Numbered from the stretch's first letter, positions 42,632 through 53,712 are shown. The stretch is 64,000 nt of DNA from Hetaerina americana (GCA_022747635.1 JAKTNV010000231.1:62001-126000), one strand, 5' to 3'. Numbers and translations: made by a program. Notes: generated by a model not told the origin, from the letters alone.

Positions 42632-45489
42632 CGAGCTCCTGTCCCTTGGTGGAACGGGGAATGCGACCGAGCGATTCGGGCGAGGAAAAAAGCACTGCAT
42701 ATTTTTAGAAAATATCCCACGGCAACTAATCTGGCATCGTACCGCCGCCTGAGAGCGCGAGCTCGAAGGGCCGTGAAGGAGGCCAAGAGGGCTTCCTGGA
42801 TAGAATACGTCTCTACCATCAACCATCGCACGCCACTTGGTCAGGTATGGGACAAAGTGAAGAAAATCTCCGGGTCAAAGGGCTCATTTGTCATCTCGCC
42901 ATTGCTTGTTGCTGGCCGGGTGGTTAATTCACCTGCCGAAATAAGCAACATATTTGCCAGTCAGTTCGCGGCCAATAGCAGTGACGAGGGCTATACCGCG
43001 GACTTTGTGTACAGGAAGAGGCGATGCGAGAGAGTCCATCTCAAATTTGGTGCAGGTCCTACACGGGAATATTACAATGAGCCTTTCACGTCCTGGGAGC
43101 TTAAATCCGCCATCGGAGACTCCCAATACACCTCGCCAGGGGCGGACGAAAACCACAACGCATTTCTCCGGAACATTCCGGAAACTGCGATTGGGGAGGT
43201 CCTAAATACCCTCAACCAACTTTGGAACGAGGGCAGTTTTCCAAATGCCTGGCGAGAGTCCATCGTGATACCAATCCCAAAACAGGGCAAGGACCAAAAT
43301 GACCCGAACAACTACCGTCCCATATCTCTCACCAGCTGCCTGTGCAAGGTGATGGAACGGATGGTAAACCGACGTCTCATGTGGTGCTTGGAGAGTCGAC
43401 ACCTGCTCTCCGACGCTCAGTGCGGCTTTCGGCGTGGCAGGTCCACGAAAGACCATCTGGTGCGCACTGAGAACTTCATCCAGGAAGCCTTTCTCCACCG
43501 TCAACACGTCATAGCAGTCTTCTTCGACCTGGAGAAGGCCTATGATAGTGTGTGGCGATGGAGAATCCTCAACACGCTCCACAAGTGGGGATTTAGAGGC
43601 AACATGGCCCTATTTATCAGAAATTTTTTAACTAACCGCCTTTTTAAAGTAAGGACTGGGAAGCACTTATCCCGATCTTTTACACAGGAGAACGGGGTAC
43701 CCCAGGGTTCAGTACTGAGCGTGACGTTATTTGCCATCGCCATCAACGACGTGGTGGAATGCATCAATGCCCCGGTGATGGCATCGCTCTATGTGGACGA
43801 CCTAGCCATATTTTGCCGGTCGACACGACTGCCAAACGCTTCCAGGCAAGCCCAGGTGACTCTAAACAAACTGGGAGAGTGGTCGCGAAAGAACGGATTT
43901 CGTTTCTCCATGGAGAAAACGAAATGCGTGCACTTTCACCGTCTTCGCGGTTACCACGTTACCCCGACCCTAACCCTGTTGGGTAGGATTCTTCCATTTG
44001 TGGAGTCCGTCCGCTTTCTCGGCATGATCCTGGACCAAAAGCTGAACTGGCGGGAGCATATCCGCGTGTTACGCGAGAGGTGTCGCCAAACCCTCAACGT
44101 TTTAAAGTTTTTAACTCACTCCACTTGGGGAGCAGACCGCACCACCATGCTTTTATTGTACAGAGGCTTGGTGCGATCCAAATTGGACTATGGTTCCATA
44201 GTTTATTCCTCAGGACGAGAGTCTTACTTGAGACCACTCACATGTGTCCACAATGCTGGGATACGGTTGGCCACCGGGGCATTTAGAACAAGCCCAGTCC
44301 CAAGCCTACTTGCAGACGCAGGGGAGCCTCCGTTGGAAACCCGCAGGATGATTTTAATGGGCAACTATGCCTGTAAAATTTTATCAGAGACAATCCACCC
44401 TTGTTTTAACATAGTTTTTAACCAACGGTTTTTAGACTTATTTAACAGGCGGAGAAGGGCAACTAGACCCTTTGCCGTTCGTTTTAATGATTTTATTAAT
44501 GAGGTAAATTTTACATTTCCTCAAATATGCCCCGTCTCCTATGCTAAGTATCCGCCTTGGTTAACACCAATGCCGGATATTAAACTCATTGCCAGTGCAC
44601 GCCGCAAAGCCAAAACGACCGATTCCGAATACCAGCAGCTCTTCAGTGCCGTCCTCAGCTCACTTTCTGACTTTGTCCCAGTCTACACCGACGGGTCAAA
44701 GTCAGAATCTGCGTGTGCCTATGCAGTCGTGTCCCACTACCATGGAGTCGTGAGGAAAAAACTGCACACTTCTTGCAGCATTTTTACAGCCGAGCTGTCA
44801 GCCATAAGGACGGCCCTAGGAGAAATAAAAGAAAGCAATGGCTCTTTCCTCATCTGCACCGACTCGTTGAGCGCCCTAAAATCTTTATCGGTCTTTGCAC
44901 CTGTGCACCCGATAGTCCAGGAGATCCATTATACCCTGTTGTCCCTTCAGAGAAAGGGGAACAGGGTCTCCTTTATATGGACTCCTGGTCACGTCGGCAT
45001 AAGAGGCAACGAAAAAGCTGACCAGGCAGCGAAGGATGCCCTTCGACAACCCGAGACCGACTCCACCTTGGTCCCAATGGAGGACGTGAAGGCCGCCTTG
45101 CGGAACTCGGTCCTGCATCAGTGGAAGGAGACTTGGCAGTCTCTGCAAAAGAATAAACTCAGGGCAATAAAACCGGTCGTTTCACCATGGTCCTCTTCCG
45201 TCCGGAACATTCGGAGGGAAGAGGTCATGATTACGCGCCTGAGAATAGGACACTCTGCCCTCACTCATTCGTACCTCTTTGCGGAGGTAAAATAACAGCC
45301 CCGCTGCAATGAGTGTTTCCAACCCCTTACGATAAAACATATCCTGACGGAATGTACAAGATACCAAAGGGCCAGAGACATGTTGAAGATAAGGGGAGAC
45401 TTAAAAAATATTTTAGGGGATGACTCTGGGTCTATTAACCGATTCCTAAGTTTTTTTTAAGGTCAACCGGTTTAATGGGGCAGCTTTAG
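42632..45489 (+). pseudogene. Family A ORF2 fragment of copy 8, near-complete RT and RNase H
   Basis: The endonuclease is missing. The linker, whole reverse transcriptase (motif A near 43530, YVDD near 43792) and RNase H are open. A nonsense change GAA to TAA at about 45294 stops the frame just before the terminal CCHC, and an extra run of T near 45450 adds a frameshift. The fragment reads in frame from the 3' UTR of copy 7 through the ACT repeat (as a Thr tract), giving a long chimeric open frame that begins without an ATG. Lys in STKDH links it to copy 7. Confidence 0.92.
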
Positions 45490-45568
45490 CTTTGGAGCTC
45501 ATAATTTTAATGCTTTTGATTTTAACAATTATTTATTTATTTATTTATTTATTTATATTTAACCGTAT

Positions 45569-45580
45569 TTATTTATTTAT
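45569..45580. repeat. Probable target-site duplication of copy 9, left
   Basis: ttatttatttat, in the TTTA tract of the copy 8 3' UTR, recurs at 51319-51330 after the ACT tail of copy 9. Low complexity leaves the exact length uncertain. Confidence 0.75.
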
Positions 45581-46179
45581 CCCCCCCGCGGGTAGGGGGA
45601 TAGAGAATACTCCCGCAGTATCCCTGCTTGTCGTAAGAGGCGACTAAAAGGGCGGGGAGAAAACCCCGAAAACAAACCCCAAGCCAGCAAGGGATGCGTC
45701 CGGACAGTGCTGTGGATCCACTGTCTGTGAGCGGCCATACCATCTGGCCTGCGATCCGCCCAGGTGTTTGCCGTGCCTGGAGACCCGTAAGGGAGAGAAG
45801 GGGATCCTGGAGGGTGAGCTTTCTGGTTCCCAGCAGGGTGTCGGATGCCCTGTATGGACCGGGGAGTGATACCCCTCTTCGGCCCCGGATTTCGTGTAAA
45901 CGGGAGGCCGGGAGCTAGCCACTCCCGGTCAATCGGCTTCCGTCGCGTTTTCGCTCCGGTGGCGAGTGCCAAGGTTGTGGGGGTCTGCGTAGGGAGGTCG
46001 GAGATGTAAGGGTTTTGGTGGGCCCTTGCACCGAAGATCCACCCCGAAACAGACAACCACTCCAGAAGCGCTATATCCCTCGAGTTAGCCCTGGCGACCG
46101 CTCCGGTTTGGCGGAGTGGCGTCCCAAATGTGTGGCTCCGTGGCGGGTGGGGAGGCCGAGGGACGAATTATTTATTATT

Positions 46180-47346
46180 ATGGAGGAAAAACCCTTTCCA
46201 CCACTAAAAAGATCCCGTCCGGACACCGGCGGGGGAGAAAAGTGCATAGGCGCATGTAAGCGCTATTTAATTATGTCATGCATAAAGGAAGGTGAAACCT
46301 TGAAAAAGGTTTCTCCTTTCTTAATTCGCAGAGTTTTGTCACAGATTGTGCCTGGGGACCCAAAGAGCGTGAAGAAGCTCCGGGATGGTACACTTCTTAT
46401 AGAGACCCTGAACGATACACAAAGCGATAAAATGCTTGCTATGGGAATGCTCCATGACATTCCGATTAAGGTGGAGGTGCACCGCACTCTTAACACCTGT
46501 CGGGGAGTCATCAGTCACTACGACCTCCTATACGTGGACATGGAAGAAATCAAGAGAGAAATGTTCTCTCAGGGAGTGACTGATTGTCGTCGACTCACCA
46601 CAAGGCGCAACGGAGAAAACGTAAACAGCACCTCCGTGATCTTGACGTTTGCGCGTGATAGACTACCCGACAAGGTGTTTGTGGGCTATGAATCGGTACC
46701 AGTGAGGCCATTCATCCCAAATCCCGTGCGTTGTTTCAAATGCCAACGGTTCGGCCATGTCGCGTCGCGCTGCGAGGGTAAGGCCACCTGCCCGCGCTGT
46801 GGCAAAGACGCGCACGAGGATAAAGAGTGCTCTTCGGAACCTCTTTGTGTCAATTGCGAGGGTACACACCCAGTGTACTCTCGTGATTGCCCGAAGATGA
46901 AAGAAGAGAGGAAAGTCATGGAGATAAAAACCCTTGATAAAATCCCATATGCGGAAGCGAGGAGAAAATACAGGGCGCTAATCGCTCCAACTTTCTCCCG
47001 GTCCTTTGCTTCCGTTGCAACCACGCAATGTGTAAAGTGTACCATCGCCACGCAGACAGAGATCCCGAAAGAATCCCCAGTTGAAAGCACGCAAGTGCCT
47101 AAACCCAAAAGGGTGAAGGATGGGAAGAGTAAGGTGGACAAGGAGCCACCTACTCCTGTGAGCCCTTCAAAGAAGAGCCCACAGAAAACCACCAAGGGGA
47201 ACACGCCAAAAGGGCGTGAGAATACACCTTCCCCGCCGCCTCCAGTGAAGCCAAAGAAGCCGGAGGTAATTGAAGAGGACCAGAGTATCTCCGATACTGA
47301 GGTCTTCGCAAACGAGTGGAAGAGGAAACATCGCTTCAAGCGATAA
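46180..47346 (+). CDS. Family A ORF1 protein of copy 9, intact
   Basis: 388 codons, same start, RRM-like region and three complete CCHC knuckles as copy 3. A few private changes are visible: Met for Leu in SDKMLA, Asp for Glu in TLDKIPYA, Ser for Asn near PVESTQ, and Ser for Gly in TPVSPSKK. None touches a zinc ligand. Together with the intact ORF2 starting 90 bp downstream of its stop codon, this makes copy 9 a complete two-gene unit. Confidence 0.93.
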   Translation: MEEKPFPPLKRSRPDTGGGEKCIGACKRYLIMSCIKEGETLKKVSPFLIRRVLSQIVPGDPKSVKKLRDGTLLIETLNDTQSDKMLAMGMLHDIPIKVEVHRTLNTCRGVISHYDLLYVDMEEIKREMFSQGVTDCRRLTTRRNGENVNSTSVILTFARDRLPDKVFVGYESVPVRPFIPNPVRCFKCQRFGHVASRCEGKATCPRCGKDAHEDKECSSEPLCVNCEGTHPVYSRDCPKMKEERKVMEIKTLDKIPYAEARRKYRALIAPTFSRSFASVATTQCVKCTIATQTEIPKESPVESTQVPKPKRVKDGKSKVDKEPPTPVSPSKKSPQKTTKGNTPKGRENTPSPPPPVKPKKPEVIEEDQSISDTEVFANEWKRKHRFKR

Positions 47347-47436
47347 CCTCAATAGAGTTGGTCATCTCCCTTTTTAGTCATCTTATTTATTTATATATTT
47401 ATTTATTTATTTATTTATTTTAACTGAACACTTTAA

Positions 47437-50400
47437 ATGTGTTCCATTCTGCAGTGGAACTGCAATGGCTTTTATCGGCACAAGGAGGAGCTGGCCATTT
47501 TAATCCAAGATTTTAAACCCTCTTGTATTTGTCTCCAAGAGACCCATTTTAAGGCTGAAGATAAGGGTATTTTGAAGGGGTTCACTGTTTTTAGAACGGA
47601 TGACCTAAGTGGCCAACGAGCCCAAGGGGGAGTAGCAGTTGCGGCCCGTGAGGCCCTTTACACCTCGCGAGTCCAACTGAACTCTCCATTCCAGGCCGTC
47701 GCTGTCACGGTGCACACCCCTGAGAGGATGACGTTATGCAACGTGTATCTGCCAGAGGGTGCACCGGTGACCCGCCTGAACCTTGAAGCCCTTGTCCACC
47801 AGCTTCCTCAGCCGTTCATTTTGATGGGAGATTTTAATGCCCATGATCCTCTCTGGGGAGGGCCAGAAACCCAAAGCAATAGGAGAGGTCGAATTTTATC
47901 CAACTTTATTGAGGATTTTAACCTGTTTTTATTAAATAGCGGCGAAAAAACCCGCTTTAACAGCTTTAATGGGGAATTCTCAGCAATAGATCTTTGTCTA
48001 TGCTCGAGAAGTCTAGCCCCAAAGCTGAAAATGTCCACCCACAACGATCTCTGTGGGAGTGACCATTTTCCTCTTCTACTCGTTAAAGAAGACTCTTCGC
48101 CCACCATTTCAAAACCTCCGGAAAAGTGGCGTATTAACCGTGCGGACTGGCCACTTTTCAAGCGTACGTTTACATATAAACACGACGCAAGTTTCGACGC
48201 GTTGCACAACGTCGATAAACTAAGTTCAACGCTGTTGGCGGCAGCTACGAAAAGTATCCCTCGTACGTCCGGGAACATTAATCGAGCTCCTGTCCCTTGG
48301 TGGAACGGGGAATGCGACCGGGCGATTCGGGCGAGGAAAAAAGCACTGAATATTTTTAGAAAATATCCCACGGCAACTAATCTGGCATCGTACCGCCGCC
48401 TGAGAGCGCGAGCTCGAAGGGCCGTGAAGGAGGCCAAGAGGGCTTCCTGGATAGAATACGTCTCTACCATCAACCATCGCACGCCACTTGGTCAGGTATG
48501 GGACAAAGTGAAGAAAATCTCCGGGTCAAAGGGCTCATTTGTCATCTCGCCATTGCTTGTTGCTGGCCGGGTGGTTAATTCACCTGCCGAAATAAGCAAC
48601 ATATTTGCCAGTCAGTTCGCGGCCAATAGCAGTGACGAGGGCTATACCGCGGACTTTGTGTACAGGAAGAGGCGATGCGAGAGAGTCCCTCTCAAATTTG
48701 GTGCAGGTCCTACACGGGAATATTACAATGAGCCTTTCACGTCCTGGGAGCTTAAATCCGCCATCGAAGACTCCCATTACACCTCGCCAGGGGCGGACGA
48801 AATCCACAACGCATTTCTCCGGAACATTCCGGAAACTGCGATTGGGGAGGTCCTAAATACCCTCAACCAACTTTGGAACGAGGGCAGTTTTCCAAATGCC
48901 TGGCGAGAGTCCATCGTGATACCAATCCCAAAACAGGGCAAGGACCAAAATGACCCGAACAACTACCGTCCCATATCTCTCACCAGCTGCCTGTGCAAGG
49001 TGATGGAACGGATGGTAAACCGACGTCTCATGTGGTGCTTGGAGAGTCGACACCTGCTCTCCGACGCTCAGTGCGGCTTTCGGCGTGGCAGGTCCACGAC
49101 AGACCATCTGGTGCGCACTGAGAACTTCATCCAGGAAGCCTTTCTCCACCGTCAACACGTCATAGCAGTCTTCTTCGACCTGGAGAAGGCCTATGATAGT
49201 GTGTGGCGATGGAGAATCCTCAACACGCTCCACAAGTGGGGATTTAGAGGCAACATGGCCCTATTTATCAGGAATTTTTTAACTAACCGCCTTTTTAAAG
49301 TAAGGACTGGGAAGCACTTATCCCGATCTTTTACACAGGAGAACGGGGTACCCCAGGGTTCAGTACTGAGCGTGACGTTATTTGCCATCGCCATCAACGA
49401 CGTGGTGGAATGCATCAATGCCCCGGTGATGGCATCGCTCTATGTGGACGACCTAGCCATATTTTGCCGGTCGACACGACTGCCAAACGCTTCCAGGCAA
49501 GCCCAGGTGACTCTAAACAAACTGGGAGAGTGGTCGCGAAAGAACGGATTTCGTTTCTCCATGGAGAAAACGAAATGCGTGCACTTTCACCGTCTTCGCG
49601 GTTACCACGTTACCCCGACCCTAACCCTGTTGGGTAGGATTCTTCCATTTGTGGAGTCCGTCCGCTTTCTCGGCATGATCCTGGACCAAAAGCTGAACTG
49701 GCGGGAGCATATCCGCGTGTTACGCGAGAGGTGTCGCCAAACCCTCAACGTTTTAAAGTTTTTAACTCACTCCACTTGGGGAGCAGACCGCACCACCATG
49801 CTTTTATTGTACAGAGGCTTGGTGCGATCCAAATTGGACTATGGTTCCATAGTTTATTCCTCAGGACGAGAGTCTTACTTGAGACCACTCACATGTGTCC
49901 ACAATGCTGGGATACGGTTGGCCACCGGGGCATTTAGAACAAGCCCAGTCCCAAGCCTACTTGCAGACGCAGGGGAGCCTCCGTTGGAAACCCGCAGGAT
50001 GATTTTAATGGGCAACTATGCCTGTAAAATTTTATCAGAGACAATCCACCCTTGTTTTAACATAGTTTTTAACCAACGGTTTTTAGACTTATTTAACAGG
50101 CGGAGAAGGGCAACTAGACCCTTTGCCGTTCGTTTTAATGATTTTATTAATGAGGTAAATTTTACATTTCCTCAAATATGCCCCGTCTCCTATGCTAAGT
50201 ATCCGCCTTGGTTAACACCAATGCCGGATATTAAACTCATTGCCAGTGCACGCCGCAAAGCCAAAACGACCGATTCCGAATACCAGCAGCTCTTCAGTGC
50301 CGTCCTCAGCTCACTTTCTGACTTTGTCCCAGTCTACACCGACGGGTCAAAGTCAGAATCTGCGTGTGCCTATGCAGTCGTGTCCCACTACCATGGAGTC

Positions 50401-51138
50401 GTGAGGAAAAAACTGCACACTTCTTGCAGCATTTTTACAGCCGAGCTGTCAGCCATAAGGACGGCCCTAGGAGAAATAAAAGAAAGCAATGGCTCTTTCC
50501 TCATCTGCACCGACTCGTTGAGCGCCCTAAAATCTTTATCGGTCTTTGCACCTGTACACCCGATAGTCCAGGAGATCCATTATACCCTGTTGTCCCTTCA
50601 GAGAAAGGGGAACAGGGTCTCCTTTATATGGACTCCTGGTCACGTCGGCATAAGAGGCAACGAAAAAGCTGACCAGGCAGCGAAGGATGCCCTTCGACAA
50701 CCCGAGACCGACTCCACCTTGGTCCCAATGGAGGACGTGAAGGCCGCCTTGCGGAACTCGGTCCTGCATCAGTGGAAGGAGACTTGGCAGTCTCTGCAAA
50801 ATAATAAACTCAGGGCAATAAAACCGGTCGTTTCACCATGGTCCTCTTCCATCCGGAACATTCGGAGGGAAGAGGTCATGATTACGCGCCTAAGAATAGG
50901 ACACTCTGCCCTCACTCATTCGTACCTCTTTGCGGAGGTAAAAGAACAGCCCCGCTGCAATGAGTGTTTCCAACCCCTTACGATAAAACATATCCTGACG
51001 GAATGTACAAGATACCAAAGGGCCAGAGACATGTTGAAGATAAGGGGAGACTTAAAAAATATTTTAGGGGATGACTCTGGGTCTATTAACCGAGTCCTAA
51101 GTTTTTTAAGGTCAACCGGTTTAATGGGGCAGCTTTAG
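47437..51138 (+). CDS. Family A ORF2 protein of copy 9 (EN-RT-RNase H), intact
   Basis: 1233 codons with all catalytic motifs: GDFN and SDH of the endonuclease, FFDLEKAYD and YVDD of the reverse transcriptase, the RNase H acidic residues and the terminal C-x2-C-x7-H-x4-C. It is almost identical to copy 3 and copy 10 (one visible change is ALNIF for ALHIF). The start ATG follows a TTTA-rich spacer and lies in the same TTTAAATGTGTTCC context as the other copies. How the downstream ORF is translated (reinitiation is usual in such elements) cannot be read from the sequence. Confidence 0.96.
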   Translation: MCSILQWNCNGFYRHKEELAILIQDFKPSCICLQETHFKAEDKGILKGFTVFRTDDLSGQRAQGGVAVAAREALYTSRVQLNSPFQAVAVTVHTPERMTLCNVYLPEGAPVTRLNLEALVHQLPQPFILMGDFNAHDPLWGGPETQSNRRGRILSNFIEDFNLFLLNSGEKTRFNSFNGEFSAIDLCLCSRSLAPKLKMSTHNDLCGSDHFPLLLVKEDSSPTISKPPEKWRINRADWPLFKRTFTYKHDASFDALHNVDKLSSTLLAAATKSIPRTSGNINRAPVPWWNGECDRAIRARKKALNIFRKYPTATNLASYRRLRARARRAVKEAKRASWIEYVSTINHRTPLGQVWDKVKKISGSKGSFVISPLLVAGRVVNSPAEISNIFASQFAANSSDEGYTADFVYRKRRCERVPLKFGAGPTREYYNEPFTSWELKSAIEDSHYTSPGADEIHNAFLRNIPETAIGEVLNTLNQLWNEGSFPNAWRESIVIPIPKQGKDQNDPNNYRPISLTSCLCKVMERMVNRRLMWCLESRHLLSDAQCGFRRGRSTTDHLVRTENFIQEAFLHRQHVIAVFFDLEKAYDSVWRWRILNTLHKWGFRGNMALFIRNFLTNRLFKVRTGKHLSRSFTQENGVPQGSVLSVTLFAIAINDVVECINAPVMASLYVDDLAIFCRSTRLPNASRQAQVTLNKLGEWSRKNGFRFSMEKTKCVHFHRLRGYHVTPTLTLLGRILPFVESVRFLGMILDQKLNWREHIRVLRERCRQTLNVLKFLTHSTWGADRTTMLLLYRGLVRSKLDYGSIVYSSGRESYLRPLTCVHNAGIRLATGAFRTSPVPSLLADAGEPPLETRRMILMGNYACKILSETIHPCFNIVFNQRFLDLFNRRRRATRPFAVRFNDFINEVNFTFPQICPVSYAKYPPWLTPMPDIKLIASARRKAKTTDSEYQQLFSAVLSSLSDFVPVYTDGSKSESACAYAVVSHYHGVVRKKLHTSCSIFTAELSAIRTALGEIKESNGSFLICTDSLSALKSLSVFAPVHPIVQEIHYTLLSLQRKGNRVSFIWTPGHVGIRGNEKADQAAKDALRQPETDSTLVPMEDVKAALRNSVLHQWKETWQSLQNNKLRAIKPVVSPWSSSIRNIRREEVMITRLRIGHSALTHSYLFAEVKEQPRCNECFQPLTIKHILTECTRYQRARDMLKIRGDLKNILGDDSGSINRVLSFLRSTGLMGQL

Positions 51139-51318
51139 CTTTGGAGCTCATAATTTTAATGCTTTTGATTTTTACAATTATTTATTTATTTATATTTAAC
51201 CGTATTTATTTATTTATTTATTATTCCTAAGTAAAAAGGAATTTTAGTTTTATATTTAATGAGTGGTGCAAAATGACCTTAGCTGTCGACGCACCCTAAA
51301 ACCCAAGACTACTACTAC

Positions 51319-51330
51319 TTATTTATTTAT
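51319..51330. repeat. Probable target-site duplication of copy 9, right
   Basis: ttatttatttat directly after the ACT tail of copy 9, continuing into the copy 8 3' UTR. Confidence 0.75.
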
Positions 51331-51428
51331 TATTCCTAAGTAAAAAGGAATTTTAGTTTTATATTTAATGAGTGGTGCAAAATGACCTTAGCTGTCGACG
51401 CACCCTAAAACCCAAAACTACTACTACT
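51331..51428 (+). mobile_element. Family A, copy 8, right part (3' UTR end and ACT tail)
   Basis: The sequence tattcctaagtaaaaagg through …CACCCTAAAACCCAAA and (ACT)4 is exactly the stretch missing from copy 8 at 45580. Composite C ends here. Confidence 0.9.
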
Positions 51429-51439
51429 CGAAGACTCCC
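51429..51439. repeat. Target-site duplication of composite C, right
   Basis: cgaagactccc, identical to 36887-36897. ORF2 of copy 6 resumes directly. Confidence 0.9.
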
Positions 51440-53712
51440 ATTACACCTCGCCAGGGGCGGACGAAATCCACAACGCATTTCTCCAGAACATTCCGGAAAT
51501 TGCGATTGGGGAGGTCCTAAATACCCTCAACCAGCTTTGGAACGAGGGCAGTTTTCCAAATGCCTGGCGAGAGTCCATCGTGATACCAATCCCAAAACAG
51601 GGCAAGGACCAAAATGACCCGAACAACTACCGTCCCATATCTCTCACCAGCTGCCTGTGCAAGGTGATGGAACGGATGGTAAACCGACGTCTCATGTGGT
51701 GCTTGGAGAGTCGACACCTGCTCTCCGACGCTCAGTGCGGCTTTCGGCGTGGCAGGTCCACGAAAGACCATCTGGTGCGCACTGAGAACTTCATCCAGGA
51801 AGCCTTTCTCCACCGTCAACACGTCATAGCAGTCTTCTTCGACCTGGAGAAGGCCTATGATAGTGTGTGGCGATGGAGAATCCTCAACACGCTTCACAAG
51901 TGGGGATTTAGAGGCAACATGGCCCTATTTATCAGAAATTTTTTAACTAACCGCCTTTTTAAAGTAAGGACTGGGAAGCACTTATCCCGATCTTTTACAC
52001 AGGAGAACGGGGTACCCCAGGGTTCAGTACTGAGCGTGACGTTATTTGCCATCGCCATCAACGACGTGGTGGAATGCATCAATGCCCCGGTGATGGCATC
52101 GCTCTATGTGGACGACCTAGCCATATTTTGCCGGTCGACACGACTGCCAAACGCTTCCAGGCAAGCCCAGGTGACTCTAAAGAAACTGGGAGAGTGGTCG
52201 CGAAAGAACGGATTTCGTTTCTCCATGGAGAAAACGAAATGCGTGCACTTTCACCGTCTTCGCGGTTACCACGTTACCCCGACCCTAACCCTGTTGGGTA
52301 GGATTCTTCCATTTGTGGAGTCCGTCCGCTTTCTCGGCATGATCCTGGACCAAAAGCTGAACTGGCGGGAGCATATCCGCGTGTTACGCGAGAGGTGTCG
52401 CCAAACCCTCAACGTTTTAAAGTTTTTAACTCACTCCACTTGGGGAGCAGACCGCACCACCATGCTTTTATTGTACAGAGGCTTGGTGCGATCCAAATTG
52501 GACTATGGTTCCATAGTTTATTCCTCAGGACGAGAGTCTTACTTGAGACCACTCACATGTGTCCACAATGCTGGGATACGGTTGGCCACCGGGGCATTTA
52601 GAACAAGCCCAGTCCCAAGCCTACTTGCAGACGCAGGGGAGCCTCCGTTGGAAACCCGCAGGATGATTTTAATGGGCAACTATGCCTGTAAAATTTTATC
52701 AGAGACAATCCACCCTTGTTTTAACATAGTTTTTAACCAACGGTTTTTAGACTTATTTAACAGGCGGAGAAGGGCAACTAGACCCTTTGCCGTTCGTTTT
52801 AATGATTTTATTAATGAGGTAAATTTTACATTTCCTCAAATATGCCCCGTCTCCTATGCTAAGTATCCGCCTTGGTTAACACCAATGCCGGATATTAAAC
52901 TCATTGCCAGTGCACGCCGCAAAGCCAAAACGACCGATTCCGAATACCAGCAGCTCTTCAGTGCCGTCCTCAGCTCACTTTCTGACTTTGTCCCAGTCTA
53001 CACCGACGGGTCAAAGTCAGAATCTGCGTGTGCCTATGCAGTCGTGTCCCACTACCATGGAGTCGTGAGGAAAAAACTGCACACTTCTTGCAGCATTTTT
53101 ACAGCCGAGCTGTCAGCCATAAGGACGGCCCTAGGAGAAATAAAAGAAAGCAATGGCTCTTTCCTCATCTGCACCGACTCGTTGAGCGCCCTAAAATCTT
53201 TATCGGTCTTTGCACCTGTGCACCCGATAGTCCAGGAGATCCATTATACCCTGTTGTCCCTTCAGAGAAAGGGGAACAGGGTCTCCTTTATATGGACTCC
53301 TGGTCACGTCGGCATAAGAGGCAACGAAAAAGCTGACCAGGCAGCGAAGGATGCCCTTCGACAACCCGAGACCGACTCCACCTTGGTTCCAATGGAGGAC
53401 GTGAAGGCCGCCTTGCGGAACTTGGGTTTTCATCAGTGGAAGGAGGCTTGGCAGTCTCTGCAATATAATAACCTCAGCGCAATAAAACCGGTCGTTTCAC
53501 CATGGTCCTCTTCCATCCGGAAAATTCGGAGGAAAAGAGGTCATGATTACGCGCCTGAGAATAGGACACTGCCCTCACTCATTCGTACCTCTTTGCGGAG
53601 GTAAAAGAACAGCCCCGCTGCAATGAGTGCCTCCAACCCCTGACAATAAAACATATCCTGACAGAATGTAGAAGATACCAAGGGACCAGAGACATGTTGA
53701 AGATAAGGAGAG
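51440..53712 (+). pseudogene. Family A ORF2 of copy 6, 3' part, truncated by copy 10
   Basis: Resumes the linker region of copy 6 (HYTSPGADEIHNAF) and continues through RT (motif A near 51838, YVDD near 52108) and RNase H. It is open to about 53530, where a 1-bp insertion (cggaggaaaagagg for cggagggaagagg) and a small loss near 53570 break the frame before the terminal CCHC. The piece ends at 53712 in the last ~30 codons of ORF2, where copy 10 starts. The missing ORF2 end, 3' UTR and tail are not found to the right of copy 10. Up to about 53385 it closely resembles copy 7; after that it diverges. Confidence 0.9.

Larger units (their letters stand above)
42632..45580 (+). mobile_element. Family A, copy 8 (5'-truncated), left part; 3' member of fused composite C
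   Basis: Starts inside ORF2 at cgagctcctgtcccttgg (about codon 285) directly after the ACT tail of copy 7. It runs to 45580 in the TTTA tract of its 3' UTR, where copy 9 is inserted. The last 98 bases and the ACT tail are at 51331-51428. The target-site duplication of the composite follows the tail. Confidence 0.92.
45581..51318 (+). mobile_element. Family A non-LTR retrotransposon, copy 9 (complete, both ORFs intact)
   Basis: A 5.74-kb element inserted in the 3' UTR of copy 8, making it the third nesting level (copy 9 in copy 8, in copy 6). It has a seven-C 5' end, intact ORF1 and ORF2, subfamily 1 3' UTR and (ACT)4 tail. The remainder of the copy 8 3' UTR follows. Being the innermost insertion and intact, it is probably among the youngest here and a candidate active source. 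Confidence 0.95.
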
